Assembly: GCA_958296175.1 (NCBI GenBank)
Contig: OY282448.1
Coordinates: forward strand, 1,984,472 to 2,048,471
Reading direction: 5' to 3'
Source of the DNA: an uncultured Chloroflexota bacterium
Lineage (GTDB): Bacteria > Chloroflexota > UBA11872
Length of the DNA: 64,000 nucleotides
In this document: in pieces, positions 39,162-47,980 of the stretch
Position numbering within the stretch: position 1 is the first letter of the stretch
How the letters are laid out: the number at the start of each line of letters is the position of its first letter
Position numbers and translations under genes: made by a program
The notes under the pieces: model-generated
Database searches by the model: none
Seen by the model: the letters and a program-made list of their open reading frames with translations, nothing else
What the model was told of the DNA's origin: nothing

Positions 39162-41042
39162 ATGAGCTGGCAACGTCTCGCTGCCTTCGAAGGCGGAACG
39201 GTAACCGCGCTGGCCGCGGCGCCGCAGCCGTCCGCCGTGGTGTTTGCCGCCACGCTCACTGGCGTGTTTCGCTCCGACGACGGCGGCGATTCCTGGGCAT
39301 GGGCGGGCCGCGGCCTGGTCAGCCCCTTCGTGCAAGACGTGGCCGTCTCGCCGCACTACGAGCGCGACGGGTTCGCAGCGGCGGCTACCACGGTGTCGGG
39401 CCTGCACCTGTCCAGCAGCCGAGGCGCGGTTTGGACGCGCCAGGACTTCTGGGGCGTGCGCCCCACGGTGACCCGCGTGGCCGTCTCCCCAAGCTTTGCC
39501 GCCGACCAGACGATCGTGGCCGGCACGCAGGGCGAAGGCATCTACGTGTCGCGCAACGCCGGGCGCAGCTGGTCGGGGTTCGTGCGCGGCATCGACGGCG
39601 TCGAAATCTCCGCGCTGGCGGTTTCGCCCCAGGGCGCCCGCGGCGCCGCGATCCTGGCCGCGACCGACGCCGGCGGAATGCTGCGCTCCACCGACGCGGG
39701 GCGAACTTGGGAGGCGGCGGCCGATCCGCTGGACGACCCCGTGGAATGCTGCGCCTGGGTCGACGCCGACACCGTCGTGGCGGGAACCGCCGGCGGGCGG
39801 CTGTTGCAGTCGCGCGACGCCGGCCGCAGCTGGGCAACGGTGCGCCGCGGCGGCGGCGCGGTGAACGGCATCGCTGTCGCCGCGTCCACGGTTTTCGCCG
39901 TCACCGGCGCGGGACTGCTGTGGACCTCCCGCGACGCCGGTGCGTCGTGGACGGACGAGCGCATCGCCCCAGCCGCAGGCGTTGCCGCCTTGTGCGTGGC
40001 GGCTGTCGGTGATCGGGTCTTGGTTGGCGCTGACGGCCTCGGCGTGTTCCAACGAACCGGCGGCGGTGGGTTTCGTCCCGCCAACACCGGGTTCGTCAGC
40101 CGCCCGCTGTTGGACTTGGCCGCGTCGCCCAGCTTTGCCGACGACCAGACGCTGATGCTGGGAACGCTGAGCGACGGCGTGCTGGTCTCGCGCGACGGCG
40201 GCGCGACCTGGAGTCCCGGGCGCGGCGGTCTGCGCGGCGCGCCGGTCTCCACGGTTCGGCCGGCGCCTGGTTTTTCGACCAGCGGCGCGGCCGCCGCCAT
40301 CGCCGGCGGCGAGCTGCACTGGACGGACGACGCCGGCGAAACGTGGGAGACCCGCGCGGGCGCAGCCCTCGACGGCGCGGCCACCGCGCTCGAGTTCTCG
40401 CCCGAGTTCGTCGACGACGGCATCGTCGGCGTCGGCGGCGCGGATGGCCGCGTGCGCGTCTCGCCCGACCGCGGCCGCACCTGGCGCGCGGCCGGCGCGG
40501 GCCTGCCGCCAGGCGCCGTGCTGACCATGGCCTTCTCGCCTGGCTTCGGCGCGGACCGCACGCTGCTGGCGGCCGTCGGCGGCGCGGCCGGCGTGGTCGT
40601 GGCGCAGTCCACCGACGGCGGCGCCTCCTGGGCGCCGTGGGTCGCGGACGAAGAGCCGTCGGGGTGGGCCTCGCTGGCGCTGCCGGCGAACTTTCGCCCG
40701 CGCCGCGGCCCTGTCGTCTTGGCGGTCGGCGGCCGCGTGCTCATGCCGCCGGACACGGAGCGCGGCGCCTGGTCGGCGCTCCAGCTGGGCCGCGGCGGTC
40801 TGGCCGTTCGGCAGGCCGCCGCCTCGCCGTCGTTCACCCGCGACGGCCTCCTGGCCGCCGCCACCAGCGAGGGCGTTTACCTGTCCTGCGACCACGGGCG
40901 CGTGTGGGAATCCTCCGGCAGCCCGTTCGCCGGGCAAGCCGTGGAGCGCGTCCTGATGCTGCAACACCCCGACCTCGGCCACGTCCTCTACGCCGCCCTC
41001 GCCCGCGGCGAAATCTGGCGGTTTGCGAGCAACGGCGGGTAA
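39162..41042 (+). CDS. Asp-box (BNR) beta-propeller protein
   Basis: 626 residues with about eleven Asp-box-like turns (S-x-D-x-G-x-x-W type: SDDGGDSW, SRNAGRSW, STDAGRTW, SRDAGRSW, SRDAGASW, SRDGGATW, TDDAGETW, SPDRGRTW, STDGGASW, SCDHGRVW). These mark a sialidase-like or VPS10-like propeller, probably of ten or more blades or two stacked propellers. No signal peptide and no visible sialidase Arg triad, so catalysis is not supported. A shorter relative is at 55472-56455. Function unknown. Confidence 0.78.
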   Translation: MSWQRLAAFEGGTVTALAAAPQPSAVVFAATLTGVFRSDDGGDSWAWAGRGLVSPFVQDVAVSPHYERDGFAAAATTVSGLHLSSSRGAVWTRQDFWGVRPTVTRVAVSPSFAADQTIVAGTQGEGIYVSRNAGRSWSGFVRGIDGVEISALAVSPQGARGAAILAATDAGGMLRSTDAGRTWEAAADPLDDPVECCAWVDADTVVAGTAGGRLLQSRDAGRSWATVRRGGGAVNGIAVAASTVFAVTGAGLLWTSRDAGASWTDERIAPAAGVAALCVAAVGDRVLVGADGLGVFQRTGGGGFRPANTGFVSRPLLDLAASPSFADDQTLMLGTLSDGVLVSRDGGATWSPGRGGLRGAPVSTVRPAPGFSTSGAAAAIAGGELHWTDDAGETWETRAGAALDGAATALEFSPEFVDDGIVGVGGADGRVRVSPDRGRTWRAAGAGLPPGAVLTMAFSPGFGADRTLLAAVGGAAGVVVAQSTDGGASWAPWVADEEPSGWASLALPANFRPRRGPVVLAVGGRVLMPPDTERGAWSALQLGRGGLAVRQAAASPSFTRDGLLAAATSEGVYLSCDHGRVWESSGSPFAGQAVERVLMLQHPDLGHVLYAALARGEIWRFASNGG

Positions 41043-41086
41043 TCCAATGGGTCATGGTCGGCATGCCTCCGCCCGTTCGCTGCCCC

Positions 41087-41115
41087 CGTCATTCCGACGC
41101 ACGACGGAATCCAGC
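41087..41115. repeat. REP-like palindrome (CATTCCG...CGGAATCC type)
   Basis: Arms ATTCCG and CGGAAT surround ACGCACGA. This is the dispersed repeat form seen in many bacteria. It is the only copy of this exact kind in the window. Confidence 0.5.
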
Positions 41116-41216
41116 GCCGCAGCGCGCACGCCTGCGCCAGGCAGCCTGATACCATCCGCGGCGATGAGCGCAACGACCCCTCCCCAGCGAGCGAATCACG
41201 GAAAGGCCGCTCCCTG

Positions 41217-42296
41217 ATGGCCATCTACCGCATGACGAAAGAACACATCGAATCCATCCAGCACACCGACTTCGCAGGCGAAGGGATACTCGAAGGCGAC
41301 ATCCAAGCGCTGCTCAGAGACCGCATCGACGTCGTTTCATCCGACACGCTCGTCATCGCTGAGGAGTTTGGTGACTGGGAAGACAGCGGCCGGTCTATCG
41401 ACCTGTTGGGCGTCGACAAGAACGCTAACCTCGTCGTGATCGAACTCAAACGCACCGGCGACGGCGGGCACATGGAGCTGCAGGCGCTGCGTTACGCAGC
41501 CATGGTCTCGACCATGACCTTCGATCAGGCCGTCGATACGTATGCGCGCTACCCGAGGGGCCGACGAATCGAGCGAGATGCACGGGCAGAATTATTGGAC
41601 TTCCTCGAATGGCCCGATCCGGACGAAACACGCTTCGCGCAGGACGTGCGCCTCGTGCTCGTGTCGGCAGACTTCTCGAAGGAGGTCACCAGCGCGGTGC
41701 TGTGGCTCAACGAGCGACAGCTCGATATTCGTTGTGTGCGGATGCGTCCGTACAAAGACGCGGCTGACATTCTGGTCGACGTGCAGCAGGTCATTCCGTT
41801 GCCGGAGGCCGCCGACTACCAGATTGCAATCAGCGGCAAGAGGGCTCGGGCGAGGGAAGATGGAGGGCGAACCTGGAACCGCGAGTCGTTTGTCAGCGTC
41901 CTGGCGAGGAATACGGACCCCAGTGTTGGTGACGTGGCGCGTGAACTGATCAAGTGGTTCGAGTCGAAGTCCGCTGACATTAGCTGGGGCAAAGGGAAAG
42001 ATGAAGGAAGTTTCACGCCAAAATATAGCGTTAAGGGCAAAGCATATAACCTTGGCACTTATTATACAGACGGGAAATCGCGGCATGTAATCAAGCCGGA
42101 GGATAGAAATCTTGACATAAAGGTTATCGGCGCTTTCCGTAATAAAGTCAATTCGATTCCACGCAGCGATGTATTCAAGGCTCGTACGTTGTTCGGATTT
42201 GATATGTCGTCACTGTCCAATCCTGAATCGATGAAAATGTTCAAAGACGCTTGTGAATACCTGATCGATGAGATTCGCAAATTGGATACGACATGA
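41217..42296 (+). CDS. PD-(D/E)xK nuclease-like protein (NucS/DUF91-type), lower GC
   Basis: 359 residues, GGAAAGG upstream of the ATG. The N-terminal nuclease core is visible: Asp62 in SIDLLGVDKN and Glu76/Lys78 in VVIELKR, with a Gln-rich helix GHMELQALRYAAM after it. This is the D-ExK pattern of NucS/DUF91-like endonucleases. The C-terminal half (from about 215) is a separate domain of unknown role. Base composition falls strongly, most in the last 300 bases, unlike every neighbour; codons with A/T third bases are common. This suggests horizontal acquisition. Its stop overlaps the next ATG by 4 bases. Similar orphan nucleases occur in defence or DNA-repair settings; role here unknown. Confidence 0.78.
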   Translation: MAIYRMTKEHIESIQHTDFAGEGILEGDIQALLRDRIDVVSSDTLVIAEEFGDWEDSGRSIDLLGVDKNANLVVIELKRTGDGGHMELQALRYAAMVSTMTFDQAVDTYARYPRGRRIERDARAELLDFLEWPDPDETRFAQDVRLVLVSADFSKEVTSAVLWLNERQLDIRCVRMRPYKDAADILVDVQQVIPLPEAADYQIAISGKRARAREDGGRTWNRESFVSVLARNTDPSVGDVARELIKWFESKSADISWGKGKDEGSFTPKYSVKGKAYNLGTYYTDGKSRHVIKPEDRNLDIKVIGAFRNKVNSIPRSDVFKARTLFGFDMSSLSNPESMKMFKDACEYLIDEIRKLDTT

Positions 42297-43933
42297 GCGA
42301 ACCATCCAGGCGGCAAGCTCCATCCACCACCGCCCACGCCTTCGTTCCCGGGCCGCCGTACGACACGTCGCGCCGCCCGCCCGCGCGGGTGCAGAACGTC
42401 AACACCACCGACATCCGCGCGGCCGTCGAGCTGGCCTGCCGGGCGATGGGGGAGATCTTCAACCCCGCCGACAACCACTATGCCTACATGTACACGCGCA
42501 TCTGGCCCGACGGGTGGCTGGGGTTCAGCCCCTACCACGGCGCCATTCAGATGTCCGGGCGGCACCTGGACGCGCTGCTGGGGGCCGAGGACGTGTTCGG
42601 GATCGAGGTTCCCGAGCGCGTGCTGGCGCGGCACGCGGCGGCCGTCTGGTTTTCGCTCAGCGCCGGCCCCCTCCCGTGCAACCACGACACGCCCGGCGGG
42701 CCGCTGAGCGGTGTGGACGAGCATTCGATTCGGGAAGCCGTGCACGGGCTGCACGCGCTGGCGCGCTTTCGCGCCTCGGACCGCGCCGCCGCAGCCGCGC
42801 TGGCGCTGATCGCCGACGTTCGCCGCTTCTGGCGGCCCGAATCCGACTGGGACTGCACCGCGCTGCAGCAGGCCTACGGCGTGCCGGCGGTCGTGCGCCC
42901 GACCTTCGTGGAAGGCGTGGGACGCGCCATCGGCCCGCTGGTCGAACTGCATCAGGCCACCGGCGAATCCGCCGCGCTGGACCTGGCGCGCGACCTGGCC
43001 GCGCACGCCGTCGACCAGTTCTATCCGGCCGACGGCGCTTACGACGCCGAGCGACTGGGCGCGCACACCCACTCCACCACCTGCACGCTCTCCGGCCTGG
43101 CGCTGCTGGGCGACCACATCAACGACCGCCGGCTGCTGGAGCGCGTGCGCGCGTTCTACGACAACGGCCTGCGCGTCATCCGCGACGAGGTGGGCTGGGT
43201 GCGCGAGCGGCATCACCCGTCGTTCCATCCCGAACAGGGCGAGATGAACAACGTGGGCGACGTGATCGAGACCGCCGTGATCCTGGGACGCCGCTTTGGC
43301 GACGCCTACTTCGAGGACGCCGAGCGCTATCTGCGCTCGCAGCTGCTGCCCTCGCAAGTGCGCGACCTGTCGTTCATGGACGAGACGCCGGGCGGCGACG
43401 AGCGGCGCGACTTGCGGCGGCGGCTGCTGGGCGTGTTCGGGTTCAACGCCGTCTACGGCCACCTGCCGCTGGGCAAGACGGAGGTCGCCCCCAGTCTGGA
43501 CATCGTGGGCGGGGCGGCGGCCTCGCTCTGCGCGGCGCAGCGCGCCGCCGCGCCCAGGCGCGGCGGCGTGACGTACGTCGACTTGCTGTTCGACGACGAG
43601 AGCCCCTGGGTGCGCGTCGAATCGCCCTACACGCATCCCGCGCTGCGGATTACGCCGCTGGCCGCCGGCGACGTCAGCGTGCGTATCCCGTCGTGGGCCG
43701 ACCTGTCGTCGCTGCGTGTCGACGGCGCGCCGGCCGCCGCCAGGGTCGAGAACGGCCGCCTGTGGTTTCGCGGCCCGCCGGTCGGCCGCGCGATTCGCAT
43801 CGATTTCCCGCTGACCGAGCGCACGCTCACCATCCACCACCAGGACCACGACATCCAGGCCCGCCTCCGCGGCGACGCTGTCACCGCCATGGACGACCTC
43901 GGCGCCGGCCTGGCCTACTTCCCGCCCGTGTAG
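42293..43933 (+). CDS. Glycosidase-like alpha/alpha-barrel protein (GH127/DUF1680-like)
   Basis: 546 residues; ATG overlaps the nuclease stop. The long helical part (about 35-400) has HTHSTTCTLSGLALLGD, ERHHPSFHPEQGEMNNVGDVIETA and YFEDAERYLRSQLLPSQ, which recalls beta-L-arabinofuranosidase/DUF1680 and related six-hairpin glycosidases. It is followed by beta-rich modules (VRIPSWADLSSLRVDG) as in that family. Catalytic Cys/Glu residues are not recognised with certainty. Codon use is back to the high-GC type of the window. Probably cytoplasmic; likely carbohydrate catabolism. Confidence 0.65.
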   Translation: MSEPSRRQAPSTTAHAFVPGPPYDTSRRPPARVQNVNTTDIRAAVELACRAMGEIFNPADNHYAYMYTRIWPDGWLGFSPYHGAIQMSGRHLDALLGAEDVFGIEVPERVLARHAAAVWFSLSAGPLPCNHDTPGGPLSGVDEHSIREAVHGLHALARFRASDRAAAAALALIADVRRFWRPESDWDCTALQQAYGVPAVVRPTFVEGVGRAIGPLVELHQATGESAALDLARDLAAHAVDQFYPADGAYDAERLGAHTHSTTCTLSGLALLGDHINDRRLLERVRAFYDNGLRVIRDEVGWVRERHHPSFHPEQGEMNNVGDVIETAVILGRRFGDAYFEDAERYLRSQLLPSQVRDLSFMDETPGGDERRDLRRRLLGVFGFNAVYGHLPLGKTEVAPSLDIVGGAAASLCAAQRAAAPRRGGVTYVDLLFDDESPWVRVESPYTHPALRITPLAAGDVSVRIPSWADLSSLRVDGAPAAARVENGRLWFRGPPVGRAIRIDFPLTERTLTIHHQDHDIQARLRGDAVTAMDDLGAGLAYFPPV

Positions 43934-44086
43934 ACGGCTTTACATAATCCCCGATCGACCAGCAGGAACGATCCACAAGAGACGCGCACAGACAAGAAGC
44001 AGCAAGAACGCGGCGAAGGCGCGCGCGTCCCCTCCGCCCCCCCCCGCGTGTGGGAGAGAGCAGAGGAGATAGTTCGTGCGCCGTCG

Positions 44087-44173
44087 TCTCCCTCTCCCGC
44101 GCGGGAGAGGGTTCGCTTGCCCGACCTCTGTCGTCTCCCTCTCCCGCTCGCGGGAGAGGGCGGGGGTGAGGGT
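44087..44173. repeat. Two CCCTCTCCC/GGGAGAGGG palindromes
   Basis: Elements at 44087-44112 and 44134-44173; the second has the GGGGGTGAGGG tail. They lie between two convergent genes with a run of nine C (44037-44045) just before. Otherwise the 257-bp gap is empty. Confidence 0.8.
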
Positions 44174-44190
44174 TCGGGCGCGGCCCGCCG

Positions 44191-44925
44191 TCAGACCTTC
44201 GACCGCGCCCCCGGAACCTGCAAGATCGAGCGCTGCCGCTCGGTCAAGCCCTCCAGGCCGCCGCTGAGCGGGTAGTCCTCCCACCAGGCCAGCGACTTGG
44301 GGCTGTACTTGTAGAAGATCGTGCGGCGCTCGTGGTCGGCGGTCCAGGGCAGCGGGCCGTGGGTCAGAGCTTCCGTGAAGATCACCGCGGTGCCGGCGGC
44401 CCCCGTGACCTTTTGTACCGCTGGATGCGGCTGTGTGAGGTCTTTCCACGCCTCGGGGAAGGCCAGGTTGCTCTTGTGGCTGCCCGGCACGCAGGCGAAC
44501 CCGCCGTCCCCCGGGTTCACGTCCGCCAGGTTGTAGGCCACCACCGTCAGCCCGTTGTAGATGCGGTTTTCGCTGAAGCGGTAGAAATACAGCGGGTCGT
44601 AGGGCACCGCGCCGCCGTGCAGCGTCGCGCCGATGGGACTCAGCCCCGAGCGGATGATGTCCAGGTACGTATGGTCGAGCCTGACCTGCGGCCCCAGCAG
44701 CCCGTCCAGGTACGGCACGATCGTTGGCGGGTCCAACAGGTCCACGTACGGCCGCCCCCAGTCCAGCAGGCCGACGAAGCGGTGCGTACCGGCGTTTGGC
44801 GCGACCTCGGCCGCGATGCGCCGGTCCAGGATGTCGTTCAGGCGGCGCAGCGTGTCGGCGTCGAGCGCGTTCGGCACGGTGAGATAGCCCTGCAAGTCGA
44901 ACAGGTAGCGCTCGTGCTCCGTCAT
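44191..44925 (-). CDS. Phytanoyl-CoA dioxygenase (PhyH)-family protein
   Basis: 244 residues, ATG with GGGAGGG upstream. N-terminus LFDLQGYLTVPNALD is typical of PhyH Fe(II)/2-oxoglutarate dioxygenases; later come FACVPGSHKSNLAFP and HGPLPWTADHERRTIFYKYSP with the distal His and 2-oxoglutarate-binding Arg. The proximal site reads LHGGAVPYDP, so the usual H-x-D is H-G-G; the Asp ligand is not at its normal place. This could be a halogenase-like or altered site, or a non-enzymatic homologue. Downstream of two isomerase genes on the same strand. Confidence 0.8.
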   Translation of the reverse strand: MTEHERYLFDLQGYLTVPNALDADTLRRLNDILDRRIAAEVAPNAGTHRFVGLLDWGRPYVDLLDPPTIVPYLDGLLGPQVRLDHTYLDIIRSGLSPIGATLHGGAVPYDPLYFYRFSENRIYNGLTVVAYNLADVNPGDGGFACVPGSHKSNLAFPEAWKDLTQPHPAVQKVTGAAGTAVIFTEALTHGPLPWTADHERRTIFYKYSPKSLAWWEDYPLSGGLEGLTERQRSILQVPGARSKV

Positions 44926-44978
44926 GCAGCCCTCCCGATTTCCGGCGCGGCGCACCGCGCCGCCGGCGCGTTCCGCAC

Positions 44979-45974
44979 TCACTCGCGCACGTCGAACCCT
45001 CGAACTGTAGCAAGGGACGCCGTCAGCCACGCTTCCACGTCGTGCTCCGGGCGCGTGACGGTTTCCAAGCAGTGCGTCAGGCCGTCCGGGTCCGGCGCGC
45101 CCTGCTGCATGATGCGCAGGATGTCCTGGATGGGCACGTGGCCCTCGCCGATGGGCGCGTGAAAAAACGCGCCGCTGGCAATTTCGGTCAGCGCCTGCAC
45201 GCGCATGTCGCGCAGATGCGTTGCCGCGGTGAACGGCGCCGCGCGCCGCGCGGCCTCGAGCGGGTCTTCGTTCGCGGCCAGCGGCGCGGCGGTGTCGAAA
45301 ACCAGGCGCAGGTGCGGCGAATCCACGCGCTCGACGACCTCGACCAGCTCGGCGCAGCGGTAGTCCATGTGCGGCTGCACGGCCAGCGTCAGACCGAGGT
45401 CGCGGGCGAGCGGCAGCAAGCTGCGCACGTTGCGCTCGATGCGCGCCAGTTGCACGGCCAGGGACGGGCGCCGCGCGAAGCGGTCGACGCGCCCGGGTTC
45501 TCCATGCACCAGGCTCAGGAGCGGGGCGCCCGCGGCGGCCGTCGCGCTCATGGCCGCCGCGGCGATCGACGCTTCGGCGTCGCCGTCCCAACCGCTGCGC
45601 AGGCTGGTCGCCCGGGCGGGATCGAAGCGCGCCCAGGCGCCGGCGGCCGCGGGCCGCTGCCAGCACTCGGGGTCGGCGGCCAGATTTACCGATACGGCGC
45701 CCAGCACCTGCACGCCGGCGTCGGCGCACCACGCGCCAAACTCCCGCGCGCGCGCGGCGTCCCCCAGCCAGCCCACGTCCAGCGACAGCGCGGTCAGGTC
45801 GTGCGCCAGCGCGCGTTCCAGCAGCCAGTCCGGCAGATCGTCGATCCCGTCCGGCGGCTCGACGGTCAGGTCGTAAGGCGCGTGGTGGCTCGTGGCGCGG
45901 AATTCCGGGCGGTCGACCCGCATCCAGGGGAACGCGACCCAGCGGTAGGTCTGCGCCGAAAGTCCCAGTCTCAC
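44979..45974 (-). CDS. Sugar phosphate isomerase/epimerase-family TIM barrel (second of a tandem pair)
   Basis: 331 residues, GTG overlapping the stop of the upstream paralogue (GTGA). Motifs: RLGLSAQTYRW, LTLAVQPHMDYRCAELVEVV, LRLVFDTAAPLAANEDPLEAA, ATHLRDMRVQ, FFHAPIGEGHVPIQDIL. Metal ligand positions seem partly changed compared with the paralogue: QPHMDY instead of ENHMDY and THLRD instead of AHLKD. It may therefore have lost the metal site or bind another substrate. Cytoplasmic. Co-transcribed with its paralogue and probably with the importer upstream. Confidence 0.82.
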   Translation of the reverse strand: MRLGLSAQTYRWVAFPWMRVDRPEFRATSHHAPYDLTVEPPDGIDDLPDWLLERALAHDLTALSLDVGWLGDAARAREFGAWCADAGVQVLGAVSVNLAADPECWQRPAAAGAWARFDPARATSLRSGWDGDAEASIAAAAMSATAAAGAPLLSLVHGEPGRVDRFARRPSLAVQLARIERNVRSLLPLARDLGLTLAVQPHMDYRCAELVEVVERVDSPHLRLVFDTAAPLAANEDPLEAARRAAPFTAATHLRDMRVQALTEIASGAFFHAPIGEGHVPIQDILRIMQQGAPDPDGLTHCLETVTRPEHDVEAWLTASLATVRGFDVRE

Positions 45975-46912
45975 GGCGCCGCCTGAGTTGGAAAGTGACG
46001 CGCCCACAGCCGCCGCGCGTGGGCGGCGCCGGCGCGCACCCAGCGGTCGGGGTCGGTTTGCGGCAGGCCGGCCGTCTCGATCTGCGCCAGCAGCCCGTCC
46101 GGGTTCGGCGCTTGGGCGGCCAGCAGGTCCAGCACCTGCGCAATCGGCGCGTTGCCGCGGCCGACCGGCGCCCAGTGCAGCTCGGGCTCCCAGGTTTCCG
46201 TCAGGGGGTGCAGCGTGAAGTCCTTCAGATGTGCCGCCGCCGTGTAGGGCGCCGCCAGCCGCGCGCCTTCCAGCGGGTCTTCCAGCACCAGATACGAGTT
46301 GGCCGTGTCCAGCGTGATGCGCGCGAACTCCGACCCCAGCCCTTGCACCAGCGCCGTCACTTCGCCGAGCCGGTAGTCCATGTGGTTTTCGAAGGCCAGC
46401 GTCACGCCGTGGGTTTCGCAGGCGGGCAGCAGCGTGCGGAAGTTGCGGATGGCCCGGTCGATCTGCTCGCTGACGGGCGGGTTGGTCGTGAAGTGATTGT
46501 GCTTCCCCGGCAGGCGGTGCGTGACCGTGGCGATGGACGCTCCGGCCGCGGCGTTGAGCGCCACGTTGGCGATGGCGCCGCTGCGCCATTCACGGTCCCA
46601 CTCGTCGGCGTCCGCCGCCCAGTTGGCGGAGAGGCCGCCGTTGAACTCGAGGCCCGCGGCGCGCATGCCCTCGCCCATGCGCCGCACCTCGGCAGCGCCG
46701 CCCACGTCGGCGGCGTGCATGTAGAAGCTTTCCAGCCCGAGTTCTCGCGTCTTGTCGAGCATCCAGGCCCAGCGGGCCGTGCCGGGCGGGGGCGGCGCTT
46801 CGGTTTGCAAGAACGCGGGCGGCCAGCCGAAGTTGCGGTGCTCGGGCCGGTCGCGGCGCCGGTGCTCGTCCAGCAGCCAGCGGTAACAGGCGGTGGAAAG
46901 GCCGAGTTTCAT
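45971..46912 (-). CDS. Sugar phosphate isomerase/epimerase-family TIM barrel (first of a tandem pair)
   Basis: 313 residues. Motifs in order: KLGLSTACYRW, FYMHAADVGG, VTLAFENHMDYRLGEV (Glu metal ligand), ITLDTANSYLVLEDPLEGA (Asp), AAHLKDFTLH (His/Asp) and HWAPVGRGNAPIAQVLDLL. These match the xylose-isomerase-like superfamily. The upstream gene on the same strand is an importer permease, with a perfect 30-bp palindrome between. The next gene is a paralogue overlapping by 4 bases. Substrate probably a sugar, inositol or uronate derivative. Confidence 0.85.
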   Translation of the reverse strand: MKLGLSTACYRWLLDEHRRRDRPEHRNFGWPPAFLQTEAPPPPGTARWAWMLDKTRELGLESFYMHAADVGGAAEVRRMGEGMRAAGLEFNGGLSANWAADADEWDREWRSGAIANVALNAAAGASIATVTHRLPGKHNHFTTNPPVSEQIDRAIRNFRTLLPACETHGVTLAFENHMDYRLGEVTALVQGLGSEFARITLDTANSYLVLEDPLEGARLAAPYTAAAHLKDFTLHPLTETWEPELHWAPVGRGNAPIAQVLDLLAAQAPNPDGLLAQIETAGLPQTDPDRWVRAGAAHARRLWARHFPTQAAP

Positions 46913-46936
46913 CCGAATGCGCCGCCAGAGCGTCCG

Positions 46937-46966
46937 CTGCGCTGTCCGCCGCGGCGGACAGCGCAG
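46937..46966. other. Perfect 30-bp palindrome directly after the permease stop
   Basis: CTGCGCTGTCCGCCG followed by its exact reverse complement, with no loop, immediately abutting the TAG of the permease gene. There is no T run, so an intrinsic terminator is unlikely. It may limit readthrough, stabilise the upstream mRNA or be a protein-binding site. Confidence 0.7.
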
Positions 46967-47947
46967 CTAGGTCGCCGTCTGTTCCGTGAGCCGCACGCGG
47001 GGATCGACATAGGTGTACAGGATATCCACCAGCAGGTTCATCACCGCGTAGACCACGGCGGCCAGCAAGACCAGCCCCTGCACCACCGGGTAGTCGCGCG
47101 ATACGATGGCGTCGATCAGGCGCAGTCCCAGCCCCTGGCGGTGGAACACCGCCTCGATGACCACGGCGCCTGCCAGCAAGCCGCCGAACTCCAGCCCGAT
47201 GACCGTAATGACGGGGATCAGCGCGTTGCGCAGCGCGTGAACCCAGATCACGAACCGCTCGCGCAGCCCTTTGGCGCGCGCCGTTCGGATGTAGTCGCGG
47301 GAAAGCACGTCCAGCATCGAGGAGCGCGTCAGCCGCGCCAGGATCGCCGCCGCCGCCGTGCCCAGCGTGATGGAGGGCAGGAGCAACTGCGGCCCGAACC
47401 CGTTCGAGATGGCCGGCAGCCAGTCCAGGTTGATGGCGAAGATCAGAATCAGGATGTAGCCCAGCAGGAAGCTGGGAAACGACACGCCCAGAATCGCGAA
47501 CACCTGCGCGCCGTAGTCGACCGCGGTATGGCGGCGGATGGCGGAGGCGATGCCCGCCCCTACGCCGAGCACGATCGCCACGGCCATGCTGGTCATGGTC
47601 AGCTGGAAAGTAGCCGGCCAGTGGTCCTTGATGATGTCGTTGACGGAGCGGCGGTATTGAATCGAGTCGCCCAGGTCGCCGCGCACCACGTCCCACACGT
47701 ACAGCACGAACTGGTGCGGCACCGCCTTGTCCAGGTTGTAGCTCTCGCGCAGCTTCTCCAGCGCGCGGCGGGCAACCTCGCCGCCCTCGCCCGTGGTGGC
47801 GCCGGTGCCGCCGCCCTGATCGCCTGCCGAAAAGAAAATCTCGACCGGGTCTCCCGGCACGAGGCGCATCAGCACGAAGACGACGACCAGCACCCCCAAG
47901 ATGACGGGGATGGTGTAGAGCACTCGCCGCAGGATGTAGCCGCCCAT
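46967..47947 (-). CDS. Peptide/nickel-type ABC transporter permease (DppB/OppB-like)
   Basis: 326 residues. N-terminal TM segment in MGGYILRRVLYTIPVILGV, then VPGDPVE, a periplasmic loop with GEGGEVARRALEKL and YNLDKAVPHQF, further TM helices, and the EAA loop YIRTARAKGLRERFVIWVHA, ending YTYVDPRVRL. This is the typical DppB layout with about six TM helices. It is preceded by its binding-protein gene and a hairpin-bearing 83-bp gap. Its partner permease lies at 50241-51212. Confidence 0.95.
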   Translation of the reverse strand: MGGYILRRVLYTIPVILGVLVVVFVLMRLVPGDPVEIFFSAGDQGGGTGATTGEGGEVARRALEKLRESYNLDKAVPHQFVLYVWDVVRGDLGDSIQYRRSVNDIIKDHWPATFQLTMTSMAVAIVLGVGAGIASAIRRHTAVDYGAQVFAILGVSFPSFLLGYILILIFAINLDWLPAISNGFGPQLLLPSITLGTAAAAILARLTRSSMLDVLSRDYIRTARAKGLRERFVIWVHALRNALIPVITVIGLEFGGLLAGAVVIEAVFHRQGLGLRLIDAIVSRDYPVVQGLVLLAAVVYAVMNLLVDILYTYVDPRVRLTEQTAT

Positions 47948-47980
47948 GCTTCAGTGTCGTCCTGGTCTCGCCCATGCGCG

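Noticed and set aside
39162-41042. Sialidase activity for the Asp-box proteins
   Set aside because: Asp-boxes occur in many non-enzymatic propellers, and the Arg triad and catalytic Tyr/Glu of sialidases are not seen.
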